Source: Gammaproteobacteria bacterium (lineage in GTDB: Bacteria; Pseudomonadota; Gammaproteobacteria; Legionellales; Legionellaceae). Taken from it: a DNA stretch of 61,249 nt. Made by a program: the position numbers and the translations under genes. The stretch lies in assembly GCA_022600515.1 (NCBI GenBank), contig JAHZKG010000059.1, forward strand, positions 1 through 61,249, read 5' to 3'. The number at the start of each line of letters is the position of its first letter. Position 1 is the first letter of the stretch. The notes below the pieces were generated by a model that searched no databases, was not told the DNA's origin, and worked only from the letters and a program-made list of their open reading frames with translations. Shown piece after piece: positions 26,815-35,745 of this stretch.

Positions 26815-27222
26815 TTATAAATCTTTACTCATAAAAAAACAGCTGCTGTTATTTACATGGCCATGGCGTTCAAAATCAACCTGATATCCTAGTTTCTCAT
26901 AAAAAGGCTGGGCTTTTTGAAAACTCATCGTTGATACAGAGGCTTTTGTGCATTGCTGATTTAAACCCAATTGATGTATTTTTTTCATCAGTGCACGTGC
27001 AAAGCCCTGATGTCTAAAAGCATTGTCCACCCACAATTGATCTGTATAAATCACACCATAAATCACATAACCATTCGCCCCAGCAATAATAGTATGCTGA
27101 TCATCACGTATAAAAAATGCAAATGGGTATGCCTCACCATACGCTGATGTTTCAGCATTGATTTTTTGTGTTAAAAATTCAACATCAGCTTGATTCGGCG
27201 AAAAACTAAAATCAATTGTCAT
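26815..27222 (-). CDS. GNAT-family N-acetyltransferase
   Basis: This 135-residue GNAT-fold protein has the acetyl-CoA binding motif A region LWVDNAFRHQGFARALMKKI (R/Q-x-x-G-x-G/A type) and a following AKASVSTMSFQKAQPFYEKL-like segment with the conserved Tyr (FYEKLGYQV). The substrate is not predictable. It is 10 bases downstream of a second GNAT gene on the same strand, so the two probably form an operon. Confidence 0.8.
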   Translation of the reverse strand: MTIDFSFSPNQADVEFLTQKINAETSAYGEAYPFAFFIRDDQHTIIAGANGYVIYGVIYTDQLWVDNAFRHQGFARALMKKIHQLGLNQQCTKASVSTMSFQKAQPFYEKLGYQVDFERHGHVNNSSCFFMSKDL

Positions 27223-27232
27223 TTTGAGTCAC

Positions 27233-27733
27233 CTATTTTGAGTACAGTAGCGCCATAGACACATGATTTTCATATTCACCATCAACACAAGCAGCATTAA
27301 TGTGAAGGCCTTCTGCTACAAAGCCAAATTTTCTGTACAGCGCAAGTGCCGGTTCATTGTTTTCACGTACCGCCAACTCGATACGTGTTAATCCTTTTTT
27401 CTTTGCTTTTTCAAGTGCAGCTTTAATTAGCGCTGTACCCACACCATGGCCACGATGAGATGCTACTACCCCCATAGCTAATTCACCCACATGAGGAAAA
27501 ATAGGGCGATTAAGCGATTGAATATCACACCAGCCAATCACTCTTCCTTTATCTAATGCCACAACCTGAGGCCAATTATCTTTAAGCATATTACGAACAA
27601 AATATCGGGTTGTCTCTATAGGCGGCCCTTCAAAAAACGTTAAATATTTACGCTCTCTTGCCACACTATCAAGTGCCTCCCAAAAAGCTTCAATATGTTC
27701 TTCTTCTATTGGAACAACATTAAAATTCATCAT
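27233..27733 (-). CDS. GNAT-family N-acetyltransferase (RimI/PAT-like)
   Basis: At 166 residues it shows complete GNAT motifs: LAMGVVASHRGHGVGTALIK (motif A, R-G-x-G-x-G), IELAVRENNEPALALYRKFG (motif B with conserved Asn and Tyr) and FVAEGLHINAA. It resembles phosphinothricin/ribosomal-protein acetyltransferases. The substrate is unknown. It lies upstream of another GNAT gene and the two probably share a transcript. Confidence 0.85.
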   Translation of the reverse strand: MMNFNVVPIEEEHIEAFWEALDSVARERKYLTFFEGPPIETTRYFVRNMLKDNWPQVVALDKGRVIGWCDIQSLNRPIFPHVGELAMGVVASHRGHGVGTALIKAALEKAKKKGLTRIELAVRENNEPALALYRKFGFVAEGLHINAACVDGEYENHVSMALLYSK

Positions 27734-27839
27734 GATCCTAGAGCTAATTTATCTGGTACATATAATCGAGTTTAACATACACGTTTTAGCCAGGTCCCTT
27801 AAGTTAATTCACTAACAAAAAAGAATTATCAGAATCAAT

Positions 27840-29333
27840 ATGCCACAATTAGATTATATAATATTCTTTTGCGGGATGTTTATACCAGAACACACGGATG
27901 GAATAAATATATATATTGTTCCAGTAGACGATTTAAGCACTTTTGACACAAAAGACTTAGGCCGCTGTTTGGTTGTGTCTATTAATGATAATTTTGAGCC
28001 TAAAAATGCTGCATATCATGATATGTTTGGTATGAATGCAATTGATATTTCAGCCATTAATATGAATGCTATTTTTGATGCGGCAAGCTTCAAAGGGGTT
28101 AAATTAAGTTTTAATAGGCCATATTTGATTCATATTAATCCTGAGGAAATAAGCGAAATATTAACGCATGAGCAGGCTGGCATAAGAACAGCCGATGATA
28201 TGGTGCAACTATATTTCTCAGCGCACCCAACACACTATAAATTATCAAGAAAAGACAGTGGGTTAGCACACTCATATCTTACAGAGGGTCCAGAGGAAAC
28301 CACCCAACTGGATAATAAAGAGGAATGTCGCCTTGTATGGTTAGATAGCCCGGCAGAAAAACAAGTCTTCATGAACTTACCCGAAAATACCAGTGCAGCA
28401 TACTGTGTTGTTAAATCAAAACACAGTGCCAAACATACATTATATTATATTGAAAAAGACAGCCCTAAACCCGCAATCAAAGTGGCTGACTTCAAAAAAC
28501 CTACTTTTTTTAATCCATTTAAATTAAACAATAGAGGGTTATCTAAAGAAGAATTAGATTCTATTGATCGCCATTATGAACATATGCATGTTGCTGATCA
28601 TCGTCATATTTTGGGGAAAGGTGGCTTCGGTTTGGTTAAAAAATCAAGCTCCCCCTCGGCTGAAGGCGTTGTGAACAAGAAAGCAACCAAAATACAAGCC
28701 ATTAGATTTGGGCAGAGTAAAGTACATGCTGAACTACAAACACGAGAAGCTTACATAGCAAATGATTTAGACGCTGCAAGTGGTCACTTAGGAAAAACAG
28801 CGCATAAAACATACCTGAACATGTATAATCTTGGTCAACCCATCACAGAGGTTGTTCCATCGTGTTCTCTCGAAGAACGAGTCGATTTAAGTATTAAATT
28901 TTTAATTGAGGTCAGTCGGCTTCATTCAGGAGAAGCATCAAAAACAAAAACACCCTATGCGCATAGAGATATAAAACTAGATAATGTATTAATCAATACT
29001 AAAACAGGCGCCATTCGACTGATTGATTTTGGGCTTACAACGCCGGAGGTCACAAATAAAAGTGAACTCTCCAGAGGAACTCTGTTTTATGCTGCACTTG
29101 ATCAGGAGCTCATCAATCATTTTTTAAGAGTAAACCATCACATCAAAGAAGACACCGATGAAAACTCAGATATTGATACGGTAATGGATTCGAGTTGGGG
29201 TGCTTTTGAGGATGAAGAAGATACATCTGAAGAACGCTTTGGAATATCACGTAAGTGCTTGATTATATGGTGCGCTCGGAGGGACTCGAACCCCCGACAC
29301 CTTGGTTCGAAGCCAAGTACTCTATCCAGCTGA
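27840..29333 (+). CDS. Eukaryotic-like Ser/Thr protein kinase, C-terminus cut by tRNA-Arg
   Basis: The frame is 497 codons. Residues 1-245 form a domain I do not recognise. A kinase domain follows: Gly loop LGKGGFGLVKK (about 258), catalytic loop YAHRDIKLDNVLI (HRD, about 375), DFG in IRLIDFGLTTPE (about 396), and SRGTLFYAALDQ in place of the APE region. After about residue 474 the frame enters the antisense of tRNA-Arg (29268-29344), so the last 25 residues (WCARRDSNPRHLG...) are not real protein design. The Lys of the VAIK motif is not certain. Such kinases are effectors in Legionella; here that is inference. Confidence 0.75.
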   Translation: MPQLDYIIFFCGMFIPEHTDGINIYIVPVDDLSTFDTKDLGRCLVVSINDNFEPKNAAYHDMFGMNAIDISAINMNAIFDAASFKGVKLSFNRPYLIHINPEEISEILTHEQAGIRTADDMVQLYFSAHPTHYKLSRKDSGLAHSYLTEGPEETTQLDNKEECRLVWLDSPAEKQVFMNLPENTSAAYCVVKSKHSAKHTLYYIEKDSPKPAIKVADFKKPTFFNPFKLNNRGLSKEELDSIDRHYEHMHVADHRHILGKGGFGLVKKSSSPSAEGVVNKKATKIQAIRFGQSKVHAELQTREAYIANDLDAASGHLGKTAHKTYLNMYNLGQPITEVVPSCSLEERVDLSIKFLIEVSRLHSGEASKTKTPYAHRDIKLDNVLINTKTGAIRLIDFGLTTPEVTNKSELSRGTLFYAALDQELINHFLRVNHHIKEDTDENSDIDTVMDSSWGAFEDEEDTSEERFGISRKCLIIWCARRDSNPRHLGSKPSTLSS

Positions 29334-29344
29334 GCTACGAGCGC
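29268..29344 (-). tRNA. tRNA-Arg (anticodon TCG)
   Basis: A 77-base cloverleaf on the minus strand with CCA encoded at its 3' end (29268-29270). The acceptor GCGCTCG pairs fully with CGAGCGC. The anticodon loop CTTCGAA gives TCG, which reads CGA. The 3' end overlaps the end of the kinase frame. Confidence 0.95.
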
Positions 29345-29351
29345 ATAAATA

Positions 29352-29427
29352 TGGTGGGCCGTATAAGATTCGAACTTATGACACAGAGGTTAAAAGCCTC
29401 CTGCTCTACCAACTGAGCTAACGGCCC
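29352..29427 (-). tRNA. tRNA-Lys (anticodon TTT), copy 1
   Basis: A 76-base cloverleaf on the minus strand with CCA encoded. The acceptor GGGCCGT pairs with ACGGCCC, and the anticodon loop CTTTTAA gives TTT. The sequence is identical to the copy at 29460-29535. Confidence 0.95.
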
Positions 29428-29459
29428 TTCTAATACTTCTAAGTAACATCTCTTTGGAA

Positions 29460-29535
29460 TGGTGGGCCGTATAAGATTCGAACTTATGACACAGAGGTTA
29501 AAAGCCTCCTGCTCTACCAACTGAGCTAACGGCCC
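29460..29535 (-). tRNA. tRNA-Lys (anticodon TTT), copy 2
   Basis: Identical in all 76 bases to the copy at 29352-29427, separated by 32 bases: a tandem duplication. It is the first tRNA of the minus-strand Lys-Lys-Arg cluster. Confidence 0.95.
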
Positions 29536-29572
29536 CAAAGAGGCTGAGATCATACCGGATAACACAAGAAGG

Positions 29573-30448
29573 TCAAGGGGTAAAATGCATCCCGTGTGAT
29601 TTCTCTTCAAGATATAGATTACGCGAACTGGCCAAAACAGGGAAGCCTTTAGCGGTAAAAGTATTAATCGCTGCATTCAAGCGTAAAGAAGAGACCAGTA
29701 CAAGCAATACATCAGCGCCCAACGCCCCGCAGCCTTTAACGGCTAAAACATCCGGACTTTCAGATAAATCAGCTATGTGTGCTTGTGTTTGCTCAGCCAC
29801 TAAATTAAGTGCTTGAAGCTGCTCATGGTACGCATTAACCGCTTGAATTAATAACGCACTGTTATTTGTTTCAAATGCTTGCTTTCCTAAACCAACAATT
29901 GGGCTTAAGGTTCGCATTAAATCGGTCATAGCCAATGTTTGAAGGTGATGATGTGTCGCAAGCTTTTTACCTGTATGCAATAAAATAAAAGCCAAATTAG
30001 CAAAAGGCCAGTCGTAGACTTTATTGTCTGATTGATTACGATGCAAATAAACACAGCCACTTTGTGCCTGCGCCAATACATCATATCCACTGGGACGAAT
30101 GCCTGTGTTTGTAAAGCTTGCGTCCCAATAAGCTTCTAACAATGGTTTCTGAGCAAATACTGCTTGGTGCTGTGATAGATAAGCAGCATAAGCCCCTAAA
30201 AATTGAGCGCTCGAGGCACCAAGCCCTCCGATGCCATCATAAGGATCAACCCAAGTTAAATCGCCAGGCATGCCTGAATGCGTCCAAAATCGTCCTGCAG
30301 GAGACTCCGGATGAATTTTTTTTATATGTTGTGTGGTTGTTACACCCACTTCAAAACAAGGCGCTGTGGTGAGAATGATTGCAGGGCCTCCCTGTAATGC
30401 CACATACTCGCCCAACAAAAACGTCTTTGCAGGAAACTTAAATATCAT
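29573..30448 (-). CDS. mvaK2: GHMP kinase, probable phosphomevalonate kinase
   Basis: This 291-residue GHMP kinase has motif 1 (FPAKTFLLGEYVALQGGPAI) and the ATP-binding glycine/serine loop GIGGLGASSAQFLGAY. The C-terminal GCGALGADVLLVLV is the third motif. Its place in an fni-mvaA operon, with separate candidates for mevalonate kinase and diphosphomevalonate decarboxylase 8 kb away, leaves phosphomevalonate kinase as the missing step. That assignment is by elimination. Its start overlaps the mvaA stop by four bases. Confidence 0.8.
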   Translation of the reverse strand: MIFKFPAKTFLLGEYVALQGGPAIILTTAPCFEVGVTTTQHIKKIHPESPAGRFWTHSGMPGDLTWVDPYDGIGGLGASSAQFLGAYAAYLSQHQAVFAQKPLLEAYWDASFTNTGIRPSGYDVLAQAQSGCVYLHRNQSDNKVYDWPFANLAFILLHTGKKLATHHHLQTLAMTDLMRTLSPIVGLGKQAFETNNSALLIQAVNAYHEQLQALNLVAEQTQAHIADLSESPDVLAVKGCGALGADVLLVLVSSLRLNAAINTFTAKGFPVLASSRNLYLEEKSHGMHFTP

Positions 30449-31752
30449 TGCGTATCAGAGGCCGTTTGTGGGACATGACGTAATTCAGCTAATAACGTTT
30501 TTGCTTGTCTTAAACTCACACGACGATGCACCGCCAACCAATGCTTTAAGCGATTTCTCAAAACCGGTAACTCAGCGTCATTCGCTCCGGACACCATAAG
30601 TAAATTATCAATATGTAATTTCATATGTCCCTGGATAATGCCTTCAGTACACATTGCATTAAGTGCACCTAAATTTTGAACCAAGCCAACGGCTGCAAGT
30701 ACACGTGATAGCTGCTCTGCTGATGTGATTTTCATCATATTAAGACACATACGAGCCGTTGGATGTAATGCGGTCACCCCCCCAACAATACCAACCACTA
30801 AAGGCGCTATGAGTTCACCTGTTAAAACGCCAGCCTTATATCGCCATGTCGAAATCGCTTGATAACGACCCGAACGTGCTGCATAAGCATGTACACCTGC
30901 TTCAACTGCACGCCAATCATTTCCTGTTGCAATTAAAATAGGATCAATGCCATTCATAACCCCTTTGTTATGCGTTGCCGCGCGATAGGGGTCGATTTCT
31001 GCAAACAAAGAGGCTTCTTCTATACGCTTTCCTAAATCGTCATCGATATGATTCAGCACAACACGCGCACGCACTAATTTTTGATCGTTCAAATTAGATA
31101 GTATACAAATACCAACCGTTTCTCCCGTTAACAGCTCAATGGGATGTTTCAAATATTCAAGCACTTGATTAATAATATTAGCGCCCATCGCATCACAGCT
31201 ATTCATGCTTAAATGAATCACCGCCATGTCGCCGCCCTCTGGGCGCTCTAAGCGGCGTAGTGCCATATCAGTAACACCTCCACCACGCTTGACCATAGTG
31301 AATGCGACTTCTTGATTGGCTGACTCTATCCATCTGGCGCGATGCGCATGAAATATTGCTGATAAATGATCAAAATTCTTAACTTTAGGAATATTAATTT
31401 GCCCTAAAATACAATCACCCAGTACTTCTGTTGTAATACTGCCAGCTTGTTTAATCCATTTTGCTGTTTTAGATAAAGCTGCAATGATTGAGGTTTCTTC
31501 AACAGCCATTGGAATTGCATAAGACATGCCATCAATACAAAAGTGGGTCGCAACACCCAGTGGCAACTGAAAATAACCAATCACATTTTCAATCAAATTT
31601 TCCCCTAAATCGAGCGCCTTAACGCCCCCTTCAGACAAATAATTAACATCGTCGGGCGTCAGTGCCTCCATCGAAACCAAACGCTCAAAACGCTCTACAC
31701 GTGTTAATTTAGAAAATCCCTCAAACCCTTTATCTGCTGTTTCATTTAACAA
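30445..31752 (-). CDS. mvaA: Hydroxymethylglutaryl-CoA reductase, class II type
   Basis: This 435-residue enzyme reduces HMG-CoA to mevalonate. Motifs seen: the catalytic Glu region GGGVTDMALRRLERPEGG, the nucleotide-binding NSCDAMGANIINQV, a Lys/Asp-containing NKGVMNGIDPILIATGNDWR, and GHMKLHIDNLL near the C-terminus with the catalytic His. There is no membrane domain, and length fits class II bacterial enzymes. It overlaps fni by seven bases upstream and mvaK2 by four bases downstream. Confidence 0.95.
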   Translation of the reverse strand: MLNETADKGFEGFSKLTRVERFERLVSMEALTPDDVNYLSEGGVKALDLGENLIENVIGYFQLPLGVATHFCIDGMSYAIPMAVEETSIIAALSKTAKWIKQAGSITTEVLGDCILGQINIPKVKNFDHLSAIFHAHRARWIESANQEVAFTMVKRGGGVTDMALRRLERPEGGDMAVIHLSMNSCDAMGANIINQVLEYLKHPIELLTGETVGICILSNLNDQKLVRARVVLNHIDDDLGKRIEEASLFAEIDPYRAATHNKGVMNGIDPILIATGNDWRAVEAGVHAYAARSGRYQAISTWRYKAGVLTGELIAPLVVGIVGGVTALHPTARMCLNMMKITSAEQLSRVLAAVGLVQNLGALNAMCTEGIIQGHMKLHIDNLLMVSGANDAELPVLRNRLKHWLAVHRRVSLRQAKTLLAELRHVPQTASDTQ

Positions 31753-32774
31753 CGGACCTTCTCCTTTAATTCATGTAGATCACGACTACCCGTACAAAAT
31801 AAAGCAACACGCAGTTCATATTCTATGGTTTGCATGGTTTGAGTCACAGCATCTGCGGTTTTCATTGCAGCTTCAAGCATTGGTTTTGCAAATCCAACAG
31901 TTGTTGCGCCTAAGGCGAATAACTTCGCCGCGTCTAAACCATGTCGTACACCACCTGAGCCCCACACTTCAACTTGTTCAGAAAAAACGGCTGCATTCCG
32001 TACGCTCTGAACGGTATCAATGCCCCAATTTCGGAAAGTCTCTGCTGTTTGTTGTAAATAGGTATTTTCTCCGGCGCGATGTCCTTCAATACGCCCCCAG
32101 TGCGTCCCCCCCAAACCACTCACATCAATTGCAGCAACGCCCATGTTACTTAAGCGCTGTAGTGTATTATTAGAAAAGCCACATCCTGTTTCTTTTAAAA
32201 TAATCGGTACGGGTGATGCTTTAATTAAACGCTCTAAAGCATCCCAACATCCTTCAAAACTCGGCGTTCCTTCTGGCTGAATACATTCTTGTAACGGATT
32301 GCAGTGAATAATTAACGCAGATGCTCGCAGCGAATCGGTAAGCTTTATCACCTGATTCACAGGCGTTGTAATCAACTGCGTAATGCCGAGGTTGCCATAT
32401 AAAACCACATCAGGATAATCTTGCCGCAGCGCAGTCCAAACTGCTGATGCGTCAGTATCTGTCAATTCTCGGCGTTGCGATCCCACCCCCATTGCCCAAC
32501 CTGTTTCAGCACAAGCTGCCATCAAATGGCGATTAAGCATGAGAGCGTCTTCATGCCCTGCCGTCATCGACGATACAATAAAAGGCGTCTTGGCTTGTAT
32601 ACCCAGGCGTGTTGTTGAAATATCTACAGCATCAAAATTAAGATCGGGTAATGCCTCATGCATTAAATGCACCGTATCTAACTGATTAAACTCTGAAGCC
32701 TGGTTTTGGTGCATCAAAGCAAGTTTAATGTGATCTACTTTACGCTGCTCAAACTGTTTATGCTCGTTTGACAT
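31746..32774 (-). CDS. fni: Type 2 isopentenyl-diphosphate isomerase
   Basis: This 342-residue FMN enzyme interconverts IPP and DMAPP. Family motifs are present: TRLGIQAKTPFIVSSMTAGH, WAMGVGSQRREL, an ILKETGCGFS lysine region, VSGLGGTHWGRIEGHR and EVWGSGGVRHGLDAAKLFAL. It is the first gene of the fni-mvaA-mvaK2 operon. It diverges from mlaE, with only about 55 bases between the starts. Confidence 0.95.
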   Translation of the reverse strand: MSNEHKQFEQRKVDHIKLALMHQNQASEFNQLDTVHLMHEALPDLNFDAVDISTTRLGIQAKTPFIVSSMTAGHEDALMLNRHLMAACAETGWAMGVGSQRRELTDTDASAVWTALRQDYPDVVLYGNLGITQLITTPVNQVIKLTDSLRASALIIHCNPLQECIQPEGTPSFEGCWDALERLIKASPVPIILKETGCGFSNNTLQRLSNMGVAAIDVSGLGGTHWGRIEGHRAGENTYLQQTAETFRNWGIDTVQSVRNAAVFSEQVEVWGSGGVRHGLDAAKLFALGATTVGFAKPMLEAAMKTADAVTQTMQTIEYELRVALFCTGSRDLHELKEKVRC

Positions 32775-32828
32775 GCTCTTCCTGTATTATTTGATTCAAA
32801 AGTGAGTTAAATTGTACCATGTTATCTG

Positions 32829-34085
32829 ATGGACAACCATCACTGGTTTCAAAAGCAGATGACATTTTATACCTTTTCGTATTATCCTAAATTATGTTCT
32901 CAAGTGATGATAGCGATGCATGACGCAATAGCAACACGCTCACCAATGAAAAACAGTGCATCCGAGAACGGACGTTTTACTTTGGACGCTGAAAAAAACG
33001 CTTATCTATGCAAAGGGCGTTGGTCTGTACTCTATCTTAATGACCTAAGCCAAGGTTGCAATCCCCCTTCAACATCATCAAAAAATATCAGCATCAGTGG
33101 TGAACACCTAGATGCTTTCGACAGCGCTGGCGCATTGATACTTTTACAGTGCATTACTGCGTTGAAAGCATATCATGAAAAAGTTACCCTCACACATTTT
33201 ACAGACGCACAGCATGAGCTCATCACACTGATTGAGTCAAAAAACGCCGATGTAGAGGCGGCTCCCTCCCAGAAAAAAACACCACAAAAAGAAGATATAC
33301 TTGAGCTGATAGGCCGAGAAACCTTGCATAAATTACACCAATGCGATGGCCTGATTCAACTCATTGGCGACTTAACCAATAAAATATTCGTGGCCTGTGG
33401 TAACTTACATCGCTTTCAACTCCCCAGTATTATTTCTAATATTTGCTCTGCGGGATTAAAAGCACTTCCTATTATAGCATTACTTTCTTTTCTAATTGGT
33501 GTTGTACTGGCCTATCAGATGGGTGTGCAACTGCAAACCTATGGCGCAACCAGTTTTATTGCTTATATTTCAGGGATGGCCATTTTTCGAGAGTTTGCGC
33601 CATTAATTACCGCTATTATTGTCGCCGGCAGAACCAGCTCTGCTTTTACCGCACAAATTGGCAGCATGAAAATCAATGAAGAAATTGATGCACTTTATAC
33701 CATGGGGCTTTCTCCCACCGAATTGCTCGTACTTCCCAAAGTACTTGGATTATTATTTATTCTGCCTTTTGTTATTTTTTGGGCTGATGTATTTAGTATT
33801 TTAGGCGCCATGTTCATGTCTAAAAGCATGCTGGACATTGGGTATTATGACTTCCTCTCTCGACTCCAAACAGATGTCGGCGTCGAGCAACTCATGCTTG
33901 GCTTATACAAAGCGCCCGCCTTTGCATTATTAATTGCTTTGGTCGGCTGTTTTCAAGGATTTCAAGTAGAAACCAATGCCAATAGCATTGGCAGCCAAAC
34001 CACTAAAAGTGTCGTTCAAGCGCTTTTTCTAATTATTATTACGGACGCGATTTACTCTATTATTTATCAATGGATGGATCTCTAA
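32829..34085 (+). CDS. mlaE: Mla-type ABC permease MlaE with N-terminal STAS-like domain
   Basis: At 418 residues this is about 150 longer than E. coli MlaE. The C-terminal 250 residues are MlaE-like, with several membrane segments and the EFAPLITAIIVAGRTSSAFTA and EEIDALYTMGLSP motifs. Residues about 80-150 (ISGEHLDAFDSAGALILLQC) look like a STAS domain, the fold of MlaB, so the protein is probably a natural MlaB-MlaE fusion. It transports phospholipids between the membranes with MlaF and MlaD. The first 40 residues are poorly supported; a later Met may be the true start. Confidence 0.9.
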   Translation: MDNHHWFQKQMTFYTFSYYPKLCSQVMIAMHDAIATRSPMKNSASENGRFTLDAEKNAYLCKGRWSVLYLNDLSQGCNPPSTSSKNISISGEHLDAFDSAGALILLQCITALKAYHEKVTLTHFTDAQHELITLIESKNADVEAAPSQKKTPQKEDILELIGRETLHKLHQCDGLIQLIGDLTNKIFVACGNLHRFQLPSIISNICSAGLKALPIIALLSFLIGVVLAYQMGVQLQTYGATSFIAYISGMAIFREFAPLITAIIVAGRTSSAFTAQIGSMKINEEIDALYTMGLSPTELLVLPKVLGLLFILPFVIFWADVFSILGAMFMSKSMLDIGYYDFLSRLQTDVGVEQLMLGLYKAPAFALLIALVGCFQGFQVETNANSIGSQTTKSVVQALFLIIITDAIYSIIYQWMDL

Positions 34086-34822
34086 TGACTGAACCTATTT
34101 TAGCAGTCCGTGGTTTACAAAATCATTTAGGCGATCAATGGGTGCATACCGACGTCAATTTTTCTGTTTATCCTGGCGAAATTTTTGCGCTCATTGGTGG
34201 CAGTGGTAGTGGTAAAACAACCGCATTGCGAAGTATTTTAACGCTATTAAAACCAACAGCAGGCTCTATTCAAGTTTTTGGTGACGAAATAAATCAACTC
34301 AATGAGCATGAAATACAACATCTTTGCCAACGATGGGGTGTTTTATTTCAACATAGCGCACTCTTCTCTGGCATGACAGTGCTTGAGAACATCATGTTTC
34401 CCATGCAGTCACTCACACAACTCGACCCTGATTTGATGGCCCAGCTGGCCCGTTTAAAACTTCTTTTAGTCGGACTTCCACTACATGCAGCCTCAAAACT
34501 ACCTTCAGAATTAAGTGGCGGTATGCAGCGACGAGCAGCAGCCGCACGTGCAATTTCGATGGACCCTGAGCTTTTATTTTTAGATGAGCCAACCTCAGGA
34601 CTTGATCCATTAAGTGCGAAGCAATTTGATCATCTTATTTTATTTTTAAGACGTGCCTTAAATTTAACTATTATTATTGTAAGCCATGACATCGACTCAC
34701 TGAAACGAACAACCGACAGAGTCGCATTTATTGGCGATGGGAAAATTTTAGCCATCGACCCAATGGACAAACTAATGAAAAATAAACATCCTTTGATTGT
34801 CGATTACTTCAGTAAAGTCTAA
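34085..34822 (+). CDS. mlaF: Mla ABC transporter ATPase MlaF
   Basis: This 245-residue ATPase has Walker A IGGSGSGKTT, signature LSGGMQRRAAAARAI, Walker B LLFLDEPTSGLDP and the H-loop His (IIVSHDIDS). The preferred start ATG 34085 overlaps the mlaE stop by one base (TAATG); an ATG at 34070 inside mlaE adds five residues. It energises lipid transport by MlaE-MlaD. Confidence 0.95.
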   Translation: MTEPILAVRGLQNHLGDQWVHTDVNFSVYPGEIFALIGGSGSGKTTALRSILTLLKPTAGSIQVFGDEINQLNEHEIQHLCQRWGVLFQHSALFSGMTVLENIMFPMQSLTQLDPDLMAQLARLKLLLVGLPLHAASKLPSELSGGMQRRAAAARAISMDPELLFLDEPTSGLDPLSAKQFDHLILFLRRALNLTIIIVSHDIDSLKRTTDRVAFIGDGKILAIDPMDKLMKNKHPLIVDYFSKV

Positions 34823-34878
34823 ACTAGTTTGGTATTCGAATAAAATTATAATATAAATAGCCAAAAGGAGCAGCGCAC

Positions 34879-35745
34879 TTGGAAGCAAAAACCAATTACA
34901 CATTGGTTGGACTCACCGTCTTAATGCTTGGTGCAGGCCTACTATCTGCAAGCCTTTGGCTGTCTGTTGGTTTTGACAGAAAAACCTACACAACTTATCT
35001 AACCTATTTGAACGAATCTGCCTCAGGCTTAACCGACGATTCTCCGGTCAAGTACAATGGCGTTCGCGTTGGGTTTATTAATTCAATCGAGCTCAATAAT
35101 AATAATCCTAAACAGGTTATCTTAGTGCTCAAAATAGAAAAAGACGTGCCGATTACCGATAGCACCGAAGCAACCCTCATTTTTCAAGGAATCACCGGTA
35201 CGACCTATCTCGGACTTGCAGCAACAAGCCCCTCGCTGCTTCCACTTAAAAAAAGCCCCAATGCACCATATCCCGTTATCCCCTCACGGCTTTCTTTTAT
35301 CAGTCAGCTTGAAAAAAATGTCAATACACTCACATCCGATCTGAAACAATTTTTTAGTAGAGAAAATTCAGATAACATTGAAAAAATTCTTAAAAACTTC
35401 GAAGCGTTATCTACCGTCTTCACGCAAAACAATCAAAGCCTAAACGAAACCCTTCAAGAACTGCCAAAACTTGTTAAAAATCTGAAGGTCAGCGCACAAA
35501 AATTTGATACGATGGCTGATGATGTATCTGTGGCCGGAAAACAATTCACCGTCACCATGCAAGCAGGAAAAAATAGTATTAATCAAATTTCACAGCAAAC
35601 ACTTCCTCCTATTACCTTGCTCATGCGCCGCCTAAACGATATTGCTGCGAACCTTGAAAAAGTCAGCGCTGAAATGCGTCAAAACCCATCGATTATGATA
35701 CGCGGCAGCGCACCTCAAAAACTCGGTCCAGGAGAACGTCCGTGA
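34879..35745 (+). CDS. mlaD: Mla lipid-binding protein MlaD (MCE domain)
   Basis: This 288-residue protein has one N-terminal membrane anchor (VGLTVLMLGAGLLSASLWLS). An MCE domain follows (SASGLTDDSPVKYNGVRVGF, FQGITGTTYLGLAATS), then a long helical tail (about residues 145-270) longer than in E. coli MlaD. The start is TTG at 34879: it is the codon correctly spaced (8 bases) from the strong AAGGAG, and no ATG is available. It binds phospholipid on the periplasmic side. The auxiliary lipoprotein gene overlaps its end. Confidence 0.9.
   Translation: MEAKTNYTLVGLTVLMLGAGLLSASLWLSVGFDRKTYTTYLTYLNESASGLTDDSPVKYNGVRVGFINSIELNNNNPKQVILVLKIEKDVPITDSTEATLIFQGITGTTYLGLAATSPSLLPLKKSPNAPYPVIPSRLSFISQLEKNVNTLTSDLKQFFSRENSDNIEKILKNFEALSTVFTQNNQSLNETLQELPKLVKNLKVSAQKFDTMADDVSVAGKQFTVTMQAGKNSINQISQQTLPPITLLMRRLNDIAANLEKVSAEMRQNPSIMIRGSAPQKLGPGERP

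Noticed and set aside
29258-29333. C-terminal residues of the kinase frame (ARRDSNPRHLG...) as real protein
   Set aside because: This is the antisense translation of tRNA-Arg, a well-known artefact peptide.
29335-29676. Minus-strand open frame of 113 codons
   Set aside because: It consists mostly of the two tRNA-Lys genes read as protein.
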